Shown: positions 37,823-47,341, counted from the first letter of the stretch. The stretch is DNA of 64,000 nt from Burkholderia arboris (GCF_902499125.1 NZ_CABVPX010000007.1:124001-188000), one strand, 5' to 3'. Translations and numbers: made by a program. The notes: generated by a model not told the origin, from the sequence alone.

Positions 37823-39094
37823 ATGATTTTCTTGAAAACTCCATACGTGGTGAATTTAACTATGCGCAATTCATCAGGTCGTTCTGCATTGAATTCGATT
37901 CAATCCATCATTGGAATTCTGCTGATTGCAGCCAGCCTTGCCGAAACCGCCCATGCGGTGCCAATCGAGACGTCGTTGCAACGCTCGGTCGACGAGGCGC
38001 TTGAATCCCGGTCGGGCAAGACGCTGAAACTGCCGGCCCAGTCGGACAGCAGTCTGGTCGAGGCAATAAGAACCGACGACGTTTCCAGGTGGGTATTTGG
38101 CACTGCGACGCAAATTCTGCGTGATGACGAATCTGCCGATCCCGTCACGAAGCTGTTCATTGCACGCAACGTGAATGGCCGGTGGATCGCAGGTGTGGAG
38201 GGCAGCAGCACGTTCGGAGCGTTGCTCGATGCGGCGCCCCCCACACTGCTCGCGGCCGACGAGCGGAAGAATCTGGCGTCACGGCGCACCGCGCTTGCAC
38301 CACGGTCGGCTGCGTTGCCGCAACCGGGCCTTGCGTTGCCGTGGGAATCGAATGCGGGGTGGTACTGGACCGGCGGCGCACACGGCTGGTCCGGACAAAG
38401 CAGGCCGTACAATTCCCTCGATTTCTCGGGGGGTAACGGCCGCGTGCTGGCGGCGCGAGACGGCTATCTTTACAAGAGCTGCGAGCGCAACGGCAGCGCA
38501 ATCGTGAAGGTGGTTCACGACAATGGCTATGCGACGACCTATTACCACATGGTCCAGCTGACGTCGCTGAACAGCGGCACGCGTGTCCGTCAGGGGGAAT
38601 ATCTCGGCAGCGTCGGAAACGGCTTGCCGTGCGGCGGGCAAACGACGGGGCCGCATGTTCACTTTTCATTGAGCAAGGATGGCAATGACGTGTCCGTCAA
38701 TGGCATGACGATCGGCGGCTGGCAATTCTTCGAGGGTACTGGGCCGTATTCGGGATACGCGGTTCGAAATCAGCGGCGCGTCTCCCCGCAGGCATGGCTG
38801 GTCAACTACGGGAGCGCGGATTCCGGCGATCCGCCCACGCCCGTGAGCGCACGTGTACAGGCACCGGGTCCGGCGAATCTGCGCAGCGCGCCTTCGTTGT
38901 CGGCGCCGATTGTCGGTTCGCTCGAGAATGGGCGCACCGTGCAGCTCGCTTGCCACCAGTACGGCGACTCCGTGAATGGAAACTGGGGCGCTACGCGGCT
39001 TTGGTATCGACTCGACTCGAATCAATGGATCTCCGACGGATTCATCTACACGGGCAGCTACGACCCCGTGGTGCCGGAATGCGTGAGTTCGTGA
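37823..39094 (+). CDS. Secreted M23 metallopeptidase, LasA/lysostaphin-like, with C-terminal SH3 domain
   Basis: ATG 37823 has GAGG 8 bases upstream; an alternative ATG is at 37862. A signal peptide ends near AHA-VP (45/46), then comes a propeptide to about 165. The catalytic domain opens WYWTGGAHGWSG and holds the zinc ligands His187, Asp200 and His280 plus His242 and His278 (YYHM, HVHF). A bacterial SH3-like domain (about 340-423) would bind cell wall. LasA relatives cut pentaglycine bridges of Gram-positive peptidoglycan and elastin. The resemblance is strong by motif order; activity is inferred. The gene stands alone after an AT-rich upstream region. Confidence 0.92.
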   Translation: MIFLKTPYVVNLTMRNSSGRSALNSIQSIIGILLIAASLAETAHAVPIETSLQRSVDEALESRSGKTLKLPAQSDSSLVEAIRTDDVSRWVFGTATQILRDDESADPVTKLFIARNVNGRWIAGVEGSSTFGALLDAAPPTLLAADERKNLASRRTALAPRSAALPQPGLALPWESNAGWYWTGGAHGWSGQSRPYNSLDFSGGNGRVLAARDGYLYKSCERNGSAIVKVVHDNGYATTYYHMVQLTSLNSGTRVRQGEYLGSVGNGLPCGGQTTGPHVHFSLSKDGNDVSVNGMTIGGWQFFEGTGPYSGYAVRNQRRVSPQAWLVNYGSADSGDPPTPVSARVQAPGPANLRSAPSLSAPIVGSLENGRTVQLACHQYGDSVNGNWGATRLWYRLDSNQWISDGFIYTGSYDPVVPECVSS

Positions 39095-39400
39095 GCATGC
39101 CGGTCTCGTGCTGCCTGCTGTAGCCAGAGCGCCGACGTGGCCGTCACGGTTCCGGTCGCGCCGTTGTGCCGTAGGGTGATCGTGCGAGTGAACGCCATGC
39201 AGCCGTGACGATCATTCTGTACAAACCGGGTGGATACACAGGGAACCGACGCACATCCTTCACTCCGCTCGGGTATGCTGCGTCACTGTTGGTCTGTTGA
39301 GCCAACCAGACATCGACGATGGGCGGAGCGGGCGACACCACGATCGCATCGCCCCCGTTCGCACCACGACGCCACTTCCCTCTCCCGGACAAGGACCCCC
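39095..39400. other. Intergenic region
   Basis: About 300 bases with no supported gene. An AAGGA site at its end marks the start of the following TPR gene. Confidence 0.5.
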
Positions 39401-39838
39401 ATGGCAGAACTCGACAACGCACTTTACGAGCGCATCGGCGCGCTGAGCGAGGCAGGCGACGCGTTGGCGGAAGACGAGGATTTCGAAGGCGCGCTGGCGA
39501 AGTACTGGGAGGCGTTCGATCTGCTTCCCGAGCCCAAGACCAACTGGGAGGCCGGCACCTGGTTGATGGCCGCCATCGGCGACGCGAATTTCTTCCAGGA
39601 AGACTACGCGGCCGGCCGCGACAATCTCGGCCACGCGATGCATTTCCCCAATGCGATCGGCAACCCGTTCCTGCACTTGAGGCTCGGCCAGTGCCAGTTC
39701 GAACTCGGCGATCTCGACCGCGCAGCGGATGAGTTGATGCGCGCCTACATGGGCGGCGGGCCGGAGCTGTTCGAAGACGAGGACGACAAGTATCTGCGGT
39801 TCCTGGCCACGCGGGCGGAAGGCATCGAGGCACCCTGA
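39401..39838 (+). CDS. Tetratricopeptide-repeat protein (145 residues)
   Basis: ATG 39401 is preceded by AAGGA. The soluble acidic protein contains TPR-like helices: DEDFEGALAKYWEAFDLLPE, then QEDYAAGRDNLGHAMHFPN and LGDLDRAADELMRAYMGGG. No signal or catalytic domain is present. It should act as a protein-interaction module. A frameshifted second copy of its C-terminal part lies at 42033-42266 beyond the porin gene, showing an old local duplication. Partner and function are unknown; stand-alone acidic TPR proteins of this size are sometimes immunity or chaperone proteins. Confidence 0.85.
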   Translation: MAELDNALYERIGALSEAGDALAEDEDFEGALAKYWEAFDLLPEPKTNWEAGTWLMAAIGDANFFQEDYAAGRDNLGHAMHFPNAIGNPFLHLRLGQCQFELGDLDRAADELMRAYMGGGPELFEDEDDKYLRFLATRAEGIEAP

Positions 39839-39949
39839 CGAGGTCGTTCGCAACCGACGTCCCGTGTCGCGTTGCATCGCCACACGGGCACGTGGCCCCG
39901 CACGAACCCACGATCCAACGAACCCGACCCGCCGTCGTCTTCCCGGCGC

Positions 39950-40090
39950 CACGTTTCAGCTCGGCACGGCCATCGAGGGGCTGGGCGTGGTGCCGGCATC
40001 GCTGCCGCCGATCCAGCGCGATCTCGCCGAGGGGCGCCGCGTGTGTCCTGTCGCGTCGCCTGGCTTTCGACGCTCGAGGCCGGCGAGACT
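39950..40090 (+). pseudogene. Possible remnant of a LysR-family effector domain
   Basis: A short frame reads FQLGTAIEGLGVVPASLPP followed by IQRDLAEGRRVCPV. This resembles the C-terminal segment of LysR effector domains (A-GLGV-P, then LA-GRLV-P). No DNA-binding part, start or intact frame surrounds it. Taken as a fragment at most. Confidence 0.35.
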
Positions 40091-40154
40091 GATGTGCTGC
40101 GCATCATCGAGCCGGATGTTTGACGTACAGCCCTGCCGGCAGAAGTGTTCTTTG

Positions 40155-40180
40155 CCGGAGTAATGCGGCCATTACTCCGG
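40155..40180 (-). terminator. Hairpin downstream of the porin gene
   Basis: CCGGAGTAATG (40155-40165) and CATTACTCCGG (40170-40180) form a perfect 11-bp stem with a CGGC loop, 17 bases beyond the porin stop. There is no long T-run, but position and stability favour a terminator. Confidence 0.65.
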
Positions 40181-40196
40181 ACTTCCGGGGTGGCGA

Positions 40197-41369
40197 TCAA
40201 AAACCGTGGAACATGCCGATGTTGACCTGAACCTGGTTGCCGCCCGATGAGGTGGCGCCGAAGTCGGCAGCCGAAGCCTGAGCGCCCTGAGCATGGACGT
40301 AGGCCCCCATCGCGTACAGCGCGGTGCTCTTCGACAGCGAGTACGTTGCACCCAGCGACACCTGGTTGATCGACGCCATCGTGCGACCTTCGGCAGCTTG
40401 CGTGGGGGTGGCTGCGGAACCGTACACGTAGGTGTACCCGGTAGCCAGCGACAGCGCCGGCGTGACCCGGTACTGCAGGAGGGCCCCCAGCACGTTGAAG
40501 TGGATCGACGGCTGGCCGTTGTTGCCCTGGTATTGGGCGTTCGAGTAGCGCAAGCCAGCCGTATACGGCCCAATTTGGTACTGAGTCGCGATTTGCGCGA
40601 TGCCCGCGCTCTTGAACGCATTGCCACCGTTGTAGCCCGAACTCGGATAGCCCAGCGCGCCGCCGAAACTCGGTTGCGCCGTTGCGTTCAGCCAGCCGTT
40701 CTCACCCTGGTTCGTTGCGTGAAAGTACCCGCCGGCGACCGTCAGGCCGCCTTGAGCGTAGGTCGCAGCCGCCGACCACGATTGACCCGAACCCATTGCA
40801 CCGGCAACGCCGCCGAACGAGTACGCGCCTTCAGCCTGGAAGCCGTGGATGATCGGCGAAATGTACTTCACGGCGCTGTTCTGGTTCGTCGTGTTGTCGT
40901 TGTTGTCGACGTCGCCTGGCGTCGAGAATGTCGTCGCCGAAATGGCGTCACCCGTGAGGCCTTGAACCATTTCCGTCACGGCGTCAAGCTGGCGCCCCAT
41001 ACGCAGGGTACCGTACTGATCGGACGCGAGGCCGACGTAGGCCTGGCGGTTGAACAGCGAACGCGTGGAACCAATAGGCCCTTGACCGCCAATGCCGCCT
41101 GTCGAGATGTTGAAACCATTCTCGATCTTGAAGACCGCCTGGAGGCCGCCGCCGAGATCCTCTTGCCCCTTGAGGCCCCACTTGTTCGACCCGGCTGCAC
41201 CGCCATCGAGGCCGAACCGCTTGTGACCATTGACGTTCGACGTGTAGCCGATGCCCGCATCGAGCATGCCATACAGGGTGACTGACGACTGTGCCATTGC
41301 TGCCGAAGATGCTGCGAAGGCGGCAACAGCGATAACGCTGACGTTGATTATTTTGCTTTTCATCTGCAT
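40197..41369 (-). CDS. Gram-negative general porin (Burkholderia OpcP/OmpC-like)
   Basis: The start is ATG 41369 or 41363, giving about 390 residues. A signal peptide ends AAMAQ-SS. The mature protein opens SVTLYGMLDAGIGYTSN and carries the porin motifs KWGLKGQEDLGGGLQAVFK and LFNRQAYVGLASDQYGTLRMGRQ. It ends with a C-terminal Phe (VNIGMFHGF) as outer-membrane barrels require. It forms a trimeric diffusion channel. A stable hairpin follows the stop. The gene stands alone between a TPR gene and a region of decayed genes. Confidence 0.95.
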   Translation of the reverse strand: MQMKSKIINVSVIAVAAFAASSAAMAQSSVTLYGMLDAGIGYTSNVNGHKRFGLDGGAAGSNKWGLKGQEDLGGGLQAVFKIENGFNISTGGIGGQGPIGSTRSLFNRQAYVGLASDQYGTLRMGRQLDAVTEMVQGLTGDAISATTFSTPGDVDNNDNTTNQNSAVKYISPIIHGFQAEGAYSFGGVAGAMGSGQSWSAAATYAQGGLTVAGGYFHATNQGENGWLNATAQPSFGGALGYPSSGYNGGNAFKSAGIAQIATQYQIGPYTAGLRYSNAQYQGNNGQPSIHFNVLGALLQYRVTPALSLATGYTYVYGSAATPTQAAEGRTMASINQVSLGATYSLSKSTALYAMGAYVHAQGAQASAADFGATSSGGNQVQVNIGMFHGF

Positions 41370-42032
41370 GTCACTGTCAGGAATAGTTTCGGGGTGGATT
41401 GAAACGGCGTGTGTTGTATTCGAATGCAGGTGACGGCGCACGGCCCGTGCGTCGCCTCGGCCGCAACGACCGGTGTCATATTCGTCAGATCGGCTTGCTG
41501 AATTTACTCATTTTGGCGTCCTTAAAATTTTTAGTTGTGAAACGCTAAACATGTCGACTTGTCCTGCCTTCTGCCGTATTCGTAATCCGGGCGAACTGCG
41601 GTACCGAATCCGCACAGCCGAATAGCGCGGGCGGATCGCCGTGCTGAACCAGACGCTTCTCCGATGGCATTTCGAAGAAGTACTGCAGCACCGTGCTTCA
41701 CGCTCGCGCAGTTCCTGCGAGCGAGGTCAGCGATGCGGGAACCGGACCATGCGCCACCTGCGACAACAAGCGAGCCGGAAATACCGGCCGTCCTTGCAGA
41801 CTGATTGAGAGTCCCGTTCAGTCACAGGCGACGTGCACGAACTTTTTCGACGAGCACCCACGCAGCCGGGTTGTGCTTTGCAAGTGCAAAAAACATATCA
41901 GGAACATAATTCGACGTCAAAATTTGTTTGATATAAGTTAATCTCGTTTGATAACCTGACGCTTTACGGAGTTTCCCTTATAGGAGCGGCATCGAGACGA
42001 AGTGTTATCGAGGTCCGCGTCGTCACGCTGAT
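41370..42032. other. Porin upstream region without supported gene
   Basis: About 660 bases. The part at 41500-41560 and 41870-41950 is AT-rich. No gene is evident. It should contain the porin promoter and a long leader, as is usual for porin genes. Confidence 0.45.
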
Positions 42033-42266
42033 CACTGCGGGACGTGACAATTCCGGTTACGCGAGGCGTTTCCCCAATGCAATCGGCAACCCGTCCCAGC
42101 ATTTGACGCTCGGGGCGTCCCAGTTCGAATTCGGCAATCTCGACCGCGCCGCAGACAAGCTGGTGCGCGCCGACGTGGGAGGGGCGGCACGGCGTTTCCG
42201 AAGACGAGGGCGGCAAGTACCCGCGATTTCCGACCATGCGAGCGCAACGCATCGACACGCGCGGAT
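42033..42266 (+). pseudogene. Frameshifted fragment of the TPR gene at 39401
   Basis: Reading RRFPNAIGNPSQHLTLG, then FEFGNLDRAADKLVRADVGG, the sequence parallels HFPNAIGNPFLHLRLG and FELGDLDRAADELMRAYMGG of the intact gene. After a frameshift near 42190 it continues EDEGGKYPRFPTMRAQRI against EDDKYLRFLATRAEGI. The N-terminal half is missing. It is a degraded paralogue fragment, directly followed by a broken GNAT gene. Confidence 0.85.
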
Positions 42267-42340
42267 GTTCGCCCTCGGCACCCGGGCAGCGCTGCGCCGC
42301 CACGCCGAGCACTTGCTTCCGAGCATCCCGCCAGCCGATG

Positions 42341-42775
42341 AACCCGACCTTCGTCCCCGTCGCGCAATCCGATGCCGAACCCTCGTCGCCATCCGCATCG
42401 CCGCGATGCGCGACCGCCTCGAACGCATCGGTCGTTTCGATCCGCAGCGTGCGCGCGACCGGTTGCTCGCGTCGTTCGCCCCGGCGTTCTGCCGTTTCAT
42501 CGAAGCCGGCAAGGCGTGCGTGCGCTTCGACGTGGTTCGCCCGGCGGCAGATCGCTGGCGGCGCGATCACCGGTCCATCGCGCCCGAGCAACAGGGCAAG
42601 GGCATCGGCGCCGCCGTGCTGCGCGAGCGTTTTGCCGAAGCCGGCGAACACTGGATGCCCGTTCGTGTCGGCGCATTGCGCGATGGCGACTCGAACCGCT
42701 TCTCCGAACGACACGGCTTCGTGCGAGCCGACGAAGCGGAATGGGACATTGACTACCGGCGCGAGCCGCGCACGG
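42341..42775 (+). pseudogene. Broken GNAT-family acetyltransferase gene
   Basis: ATG 42341 begins MNPTFVPVAQSDAEP. After about 15 codons the sensible frame changes to LVAIRIAAMRDRLERIGRF, consistent with one lost base near 42385. The second frame contains APEQQGKGIGAAVLRERF, the acetyl-CoA-binding motif, and SNRFSERHGFVRADEAEWDI, the usual GNAT ending. The frame then runs past the expected stop. It probably no longer makes a functional enzyme. Confidence 0.8.
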
Positions 42776-42923
42776 CAATGACGCAGCGCCCGCGCGCTGT
42801 ACGCGGGTTGAAGCCAGGCCGGAAGTGGAAGTCATCGGAAGAATTAGCGTTTCCACCAATATGGAAAACGCGAAGGCGGCCGATGTTGCAGAGAGGGTGT
42901 GAATAATTGAACCGAGGCCAATT

Positions 42924-44336
42924 ATGACGACATCTGCAATAAACGGCGTCAATGCTGCGCTGCTCGACACATCCAGCTCAACGTCGGCATCCGGCGACGC
43001 GGACCGCGTACCATCGATCCTGCTGGTCGACGACGAACCGAACGTGCTGTCGGCGCTCAGGCGCGTGTTCCGGCCCGCCGGCTACGACATCCTGACTGCC
43101 GAGAGCGGCGAGGCCGCACTCGGGATCCTGGCGTCGACCGATGTCGACCTGATCGTGTCCGACATGCGGATGCCGCACATGAGCGGCGCAGAGTTTCTGG
43201 CGCGCGCACGGGCGCTGTACCCGGACACGATGCGCATCCTGCTGACCGGTTATGCAGAAATCGCGTCGGTCGTGCAGGCCGTCAACGACGGCGGCGTGTA
43301 TCGCTATCTGAACAAGCCGTGGGACGATCACGACCTGCTGCTGACCATCGAGCAGGCGCTGGAGCAGCGTCGCCTGCGCCGCGAAGCGGCCCGGCTGGCC
43401 GCGCTGACGGAAGCGCAGAACGACGCGCTGCGCCTGTTCAATACGGAGCTCGAAACGCAGGTGCGCGCGCGTACCGAGGAACTCGGCCAGACCGTGATGT
43501 TCCTGGAAGCCGCTCAACGCGACCTGAAAAGCAGCTTCACGGCGATGGTCCAGGTCTGCGCGAGCATGATCGAGCTTCGCTGCGGGGCCGCAAGCGGGCA
43601 TGCGATGCGGGTCGGCGAGATCGCACGCCGGCTCGCGCTCGCGGCGGAGATGAGCGAACTGCACGCGCAGGACGTCTATTTCGCGGGGCTGTTGCACGGC
43701 ATCGGCAAGCTGTCGCTGCCGGACGAATTGCTGCACAAGCCGCTCACGCGCATGAGCACGGACGAGCACCGGCTGTTCCACGAACATCCGCTGCGTGCGC
43801 AGATGGTGCTGACGCCGGTCGCGCAATTGCACAAGGTCGCATCGATCGTGCTGCACCAGTACGAGCGCTTCAACGGACGCGGCACGCCGGACGGACTGGT
43901 CGGCGATGCGATCCCGCTCGGCTCGCGGATCGTGGCGATCGCACGCGATTTCGAAGGGTTGCGTCACGGTGAAATCGGTGTGCCGCATTCGATCGAGCAG
44001 GCAATCGACGTGTTGCGCTCGCAGGCGAGCGTCCGCTACGACCCGCAACTCGTCGCGCGCTTCGTCGAGCTGATGCGGGACCCCGCGAGTCTCGGCATCG
44101 CGGCGTCCGTCGCCGAGATCAAGTCGGCGCAGCTGCGCGAGGGGATGCGGCTCGCCGACGATCTGCGTACGCATCGCGGCGTGCTGCTGATGACGAAGGG
44201 CAGCGTGATGTCGGCGCACCAGATCGAACTCGTGCGGCGCTTCGAGACGCGGGAAGGCACGCCGTTCGACATCCTCGTGCTGGCCGGCCCGGCTGCGTCG
44301 GCGCAGGCGCCCAACGCCGGCGCGCCGCCGGCCTGA
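42924..44336 (+). CDS. Response regulator with degenerate HD-GYP-type domain
   Basis: The protein has 470 residues. A receiver domain (about 30-150) has acidic Asp36-Asp37 and phospho-acceptor Asp80 (IVSDMRMP). A coiled linker (about 150-205) leads to an HD-GYP-like domain. There the metal-binding HD reads HG (LLHGIGKLS, His258-Gly259) and the GYP loop reads GTP (GRGTPDGL, 320-322). c-di-GMP phosphodiesterase activity is therefore doubtful, and a binding or scaffold role is possible. The layout is RpfG-like. An MHYT histidine kinase follows 84 bp later on the same strand, its likely cognate kinase. Confidence 0.9.
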   Translation: MTTSAINGVNAALLDTSSSTSASGDADRVPSILLVDDEPNVLSALRRVFRPAGYDILTAESGEAALGILASTDVDLIVSDMRMPHMSGAEFLARARALYPDTMRILLTGYAEIASVVQAVNDGGVYRYLNKPWDDHDLLLTIEQALEQRRLRREAARLAALTEAQNDALRLFNTELETQVRARTEELGQTVMFLEAAQRDLKSSFTAMVQVCASMIELRCGAASGHAMRVGEIARRLALAAEMSELHAQDVYFAGLLHGIGKLSLPDELLHKPLTRMSTDEHRLFHEHPLRAQMVLTPVAQLHKVASIVLHQYERFNGRGTPDGLVGDAIPLGSRIVAIARDFEGLRHGEIGVPHSIEQAIDVLRSQASVRYDPQLVARFVELMRDPASLGIAASVAEIKSAQLREGMRLADDLRTHRGVLLMTKGSVMSAHQIELVRRFETREGTPFDILVLAGPAASAQAPNAGAPPA

Positions 44337-44420
44337 CCGCGCAACGATGGCGTGACGGCCGCGGTGCGCGATCAACCGCGCACCGCGGCGATGCATTCAA
44401 CCCGCTCCAGGCGCCCGATC

Positions 44421-46190
44421 ATGCATGGCACCTACAACCTGCCGCTCGTCGTACTGTCGCTGGCGATCGCGACGCTGGCCTCCTATACGACGCTCGATCT
44501 CGCGGCATTCATTTCGCTGCTCGACAACCCGAAGCTGAAGCGGGCGTGGCTGGGCGGCGGCGCGGCCGCGATGGGCACCGGCATCTGGTCGATGCATTTC
44601 GTCGGCATGCTCGCGTTCTCGCTGCCGATTCCGCTCGGCTATGCATGGCAGGGCACGGGCATCTCGCTGGCGATCGCTGTGCTCGTGTCGTATTTCGCGC
44701 TGAACGTCGTCACGCGCGCGCGGCTGGGCTGGCGGCGGCTGTGCGCGGGCGGCGTGCTGATGGGCGGCGGCATTGCCGGCATGCATTACATGGGGATGGC
44801 CGCGATGCACATGCAGCCGGGCATTCGTTACGATGCCGCGCTGTTCGCCGCCTCGATCGGCATTGCCGTGATCGCATCGACGGCCGCGCTCTGGATTGCG
44901 CAGGCGTTGCGCGTGCAACAGGCGCGCCATGCGACCGCGCAACGCGTCGGCGCGGCCGTCATCATGGGCCTCGCCATCACCGGCATGCACTACACGGGCA
45001 TGGCGGCCGCGCATTTCGCGCCGGACGCACGCTGTGGCGCGGCGCAAGGCGTCGATGCGCCGTGGCTCGCGACGACGGTCGCGTTGTTCACGATGGCGAC
45101 GCTGGTCGTCACGCTGATGCTGTGCCGCTTCGATGCGCGCACAACCTTCCTGCGCGGCATGACCGACACGCTCGAGAGGCTCGTGCGCTTGCGCACCGAC
45201 GAGCTCGAACGCGCACTGCGCCGCTACGAGCAGACGACACAGATGCTGCAGCGCACGCGCGAGAACATGGCGACCGAGATCGACGAACGCAAGGCTGCGC
45301 ACGCGCTGCTCGAACAGGAGAAGGACGAACAGCGGCGCCTGCTGCAGGTGCTCGAGGAAACGCACGAGCAGCTGCTGCAGTCGGAAAAGCTCGCGTCGAT
45401 CGGCCAGCTCGCGGCCGGCGTCGCGCACGAGATCAACAATCCGATCGGCTTCGTCAGCGCGAACCTCAATACGTTGAAGACATGGGTGCGCAGCCTGCTC
45501 GACGTGGTCGCGGCGCATGAAGCCGCGCTGCCGCAGCTCGATCCGGCCACCCGCGACGCGCTGGCGGCCGCGCGCCGCACAGCGGATCTCGACTACGTGC
45601 GCGACGAGATCGCGACGCTGATCGACGAGTCGATCGACGGTGCGCTGCGCGTGCGGCGGATCGTGCAGGACCTGCGCGATTTTTCGCGCCCGGCCAGCGA
45701 CGAATGGCGCGTGGTCGATCTGCATGCAGGGCTCGAGAGCACGCTGAACGTCGTTCATAACGAACTCAAGTACAAGGCCGACGTCGTGCGCGACTACGGC
45801 GAGGTGCCGCACGTCGAATGCCTGCCTTCGCAACTGAACCAGGTATTCATGAACCTGCTGGTCAACGCGGCGCAGGCGATTCCCGAGCATGGCGTGATCA
45901 CCATCCGCACGTCGAGCGACGGCGACCAGGTATCGATCGCCATCAGCGACACCGGCACGGGCATGACGCCCGACGTCGTCCGGCGGATCTTCGATCCGTT
46001 CTACACCACGAAGCCGGTCGGACAGGGCACGGGGCTCGGGCTGTCGGTGTCGCACGGCATCGTCGAGCGCCATCGCGGCGCGATCGACGTGACCAGCGAG
46101 CCCGGGCGCGGCACGACCTTTCGGGTGCGGCTGCCGGTCCGGCGTGCGGGCGATCGCGCGAACGCGGCAGCGCTGGCGCAACGGGCATGA
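44421..46190 (+). CDS. MHYT-domain sensor histidine kinase
   Basis: ATG 44421 (MHGTYNLPL, 589 residues) opens directly into the membrane sensor; earlier in-frame starts (GTG 44352, ATG 44391) are possible. Seven membrane helices carry three MHYT motifs: MHFVGM, MHYMGM and MHYTGM, thought to bind a metal and sense a diatomic gas. A coiled coil (about 250-325) leads to HisKA (GVAHEINNP, His336) and HATPase motifs (NLLVNAAQAI, DTGTGM, GTGLGLSVSHGIV). It probably phosphorylates the receiver of the preceding HD-GYP-like protein. Confidence 0.93.
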   Translation: MHGTYNLPLVVLSLAIATLASYTTLDLAAFISLLDNPKLKRAWLGGGAAAMGTGIWSMHFVGMLAFSLPIPLGYAWQGTGISLAIAVLVSYFALNVVTRARLGWRRLCAGGVLMGGGIAGMHYMGMAAMHMQPGIRYDAALFAASIGIAVIASTAALWIAQALRVQQARHATAQRVGAAVIMGLAITGMHYTGMAAAHFAPDARCGAAQGVDAPWLATTVALFTMATLVVTLMLCRFDARTTFLRGMTDTLERLVRLRTDELERALRRYEQTTQMLQRTRENMATEIDERKAAHALLEQEKDEQRRLLQVLEETHEQLLQSEKLASIGQLAAGVAHEINNPIGFVSANLNTLKTWVRSLLDVVAAHEAALPQLDPATRDALAAARRTADLDYVRDEIATLIDESIDGALRVRRIVQDLRDFSRPASDEWRVVDLHAGLESTLNVVHNELKYKADVVRDYGEVPHVECLPSQLNQVFMNLLVNAAQAIPEHGVITIRTSSDGDQVSIAISDTGTGMTPDVVRRIFDPFYTTKPVGQGTGLGLSVSHGIVERHRGAIDVTSEPGRGTTFRVRLPVRRAGDRANAAALAQRA

Positions 46191-46237
46191 CGCCATGGCG
46201 GCGGCCGGTCGCGAGAAGCCGGTACGGGTGTCGCGCG

Positions 46238-47341
46238 TCATTCCCCTCGCTTGCGGCGCTGGCGACGAAAGAAATGCCAGAACATCGCGGTGGCGTCCGG
46301 CCCGCTGGCCGAATGGAACGGTTCGCGCGGGTCGCCGCCGCTCCACGCATGCCGCAGCCGGCTGACGATGCATACCCTGACGACGAGCCGGCCGCCCTTG
46401 AGATAGTCGGTGTAGTGCGCATCGTCGCGCGCGCAGGAGCGTTGCTCGCCGACGCGTATCGCGCCGTGTTCGTCGACGAGCCGGTTGAGCCGGGCGAACG
46501 CGATGCCGAGTTGCTGCGCGTTCCGGTCGGTCACGACCGTATCGAGTTCGCCGTGCACGACGAGGGCCGGCATGCCGGGATAGGCCGCGATGTCGGCGCA
46601 GGCGTCGACCACGCGTACCGGATCGTCGCGGATGCCGTGACGCATCAGGCTCATGGCGGCCATCGTCGACAGCGGCGGCGCGATGGCCGGCCCGGAGTGC
46701 AGGCCGACCGCCGCGAAGCGCTCGGGATGGCGGATCGCCAGCGCCGCGGCGAGTCCGGCGCCGGCGGACATGCCCGCGACGTAGATCCGGTCGCGGTCGA
46801 AGCCGTACTGCTGCACGACGGCGTCGACCAGCGACGCGACCGCCGCGGCTTCGGACCGGGTCGCATCGTCATGCCAGTGCCAGCAGCGGTGCGGGTGAGC
46901 TGTGGCGGCCTGCTCGGGAAACAGCACGGCGAACCCCGCCCGTTCCGCCAGGCCGCATATGCGCGTGCCCGCCGCAAACGACTCGGCAGTCTGCTTGCAG
47001 CCGTGCAGCATGACGACGGCCGGCATGCCCGCTGTCGTCGCCGGTGCGGCGGGAAGATACAGCGCATACGCAAGATGGTTCACGAGCCGGCCGGCACTCG
47101 GGCCGGCGGAATGAAACGAGCGGCGCCACGTGCCGGGCGCCATGTCAGACGGCGCGGGGGCGGGACGCACCGCGCCGGTGCGTCGGGCGGCGCGGGCGGT
47201 GGCGGTCGGTTTGGCCGCCGGCTTGCTCGCCCGTTTGGCTGCCGGTCGCTGCCTGGCGGCAGGCTTCTTCGGACGTGCGCCGGTCGCAATGGAGAACAGC
47301 GCGAGATGCCGCAACCAGATGCTGGATTTTTTCCTGGGCAT
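46238..47341 (-). CDS. PHB-depolymerase-family esterase with Lys/Ala-rich N-terminal extension
   Basis: ATG 47341 gives 367 residues; no strong ribosome site marks it. After a short start, residues about 22-60 are a basic KKPAARQRPAAKRASKPAAK-type low-complexity stretch like histone H1 or AlgP tails. The alpha/beta-hydrolase domain (about 85-360) has the oxyanion segment LHGCKQTAESF and the nucleophile GMSAGAGLA. No signal peptide is evident, so it may act inside the cell on poly-3-hydroxybutyrate or another ester; the basic tail could bind granules or nucleic acid (inference). Confidence 0.85.
   Translation of the reverse strand: MPRKKSSIWLRHLALFSIATGARPKKPAARQRPAAKRASKPAAKPTATARAARRTGAVRPAPAPSDMAPGTWRRSFHSAGPSAGRLVNHLAYALYLPAAPATTAGMPAVVMLHGCKQTAESFAAGTRICGLAERAGFAVLFPEQAATAHPHRCWHWHDDATRSEAAAVASLVDAVVQQYGFDRDRIYVAGMSAGAGLAAALAIRHPERFAAVGLHSGPAIAPPLSTMAAMSLMRHGIRDDPVRVVDACADIAAYPGMPALVVHGELDTVVTDRNAQQLGIAFARLNRLVDEHGAIRVGEQRSCARDDAHYTDYLKGGRLVVRVCIVSRLRHAWSGGDPREPFHSASGPDATAMFWHFFRRQRRKRGE

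Noticed and set aside
42033-42906. A single intact plus-strand gene across the TPR-like and GNAT-like stretch
   Set aside because: The homologous parts lie in different frames, so they are better explained as two broken genes.
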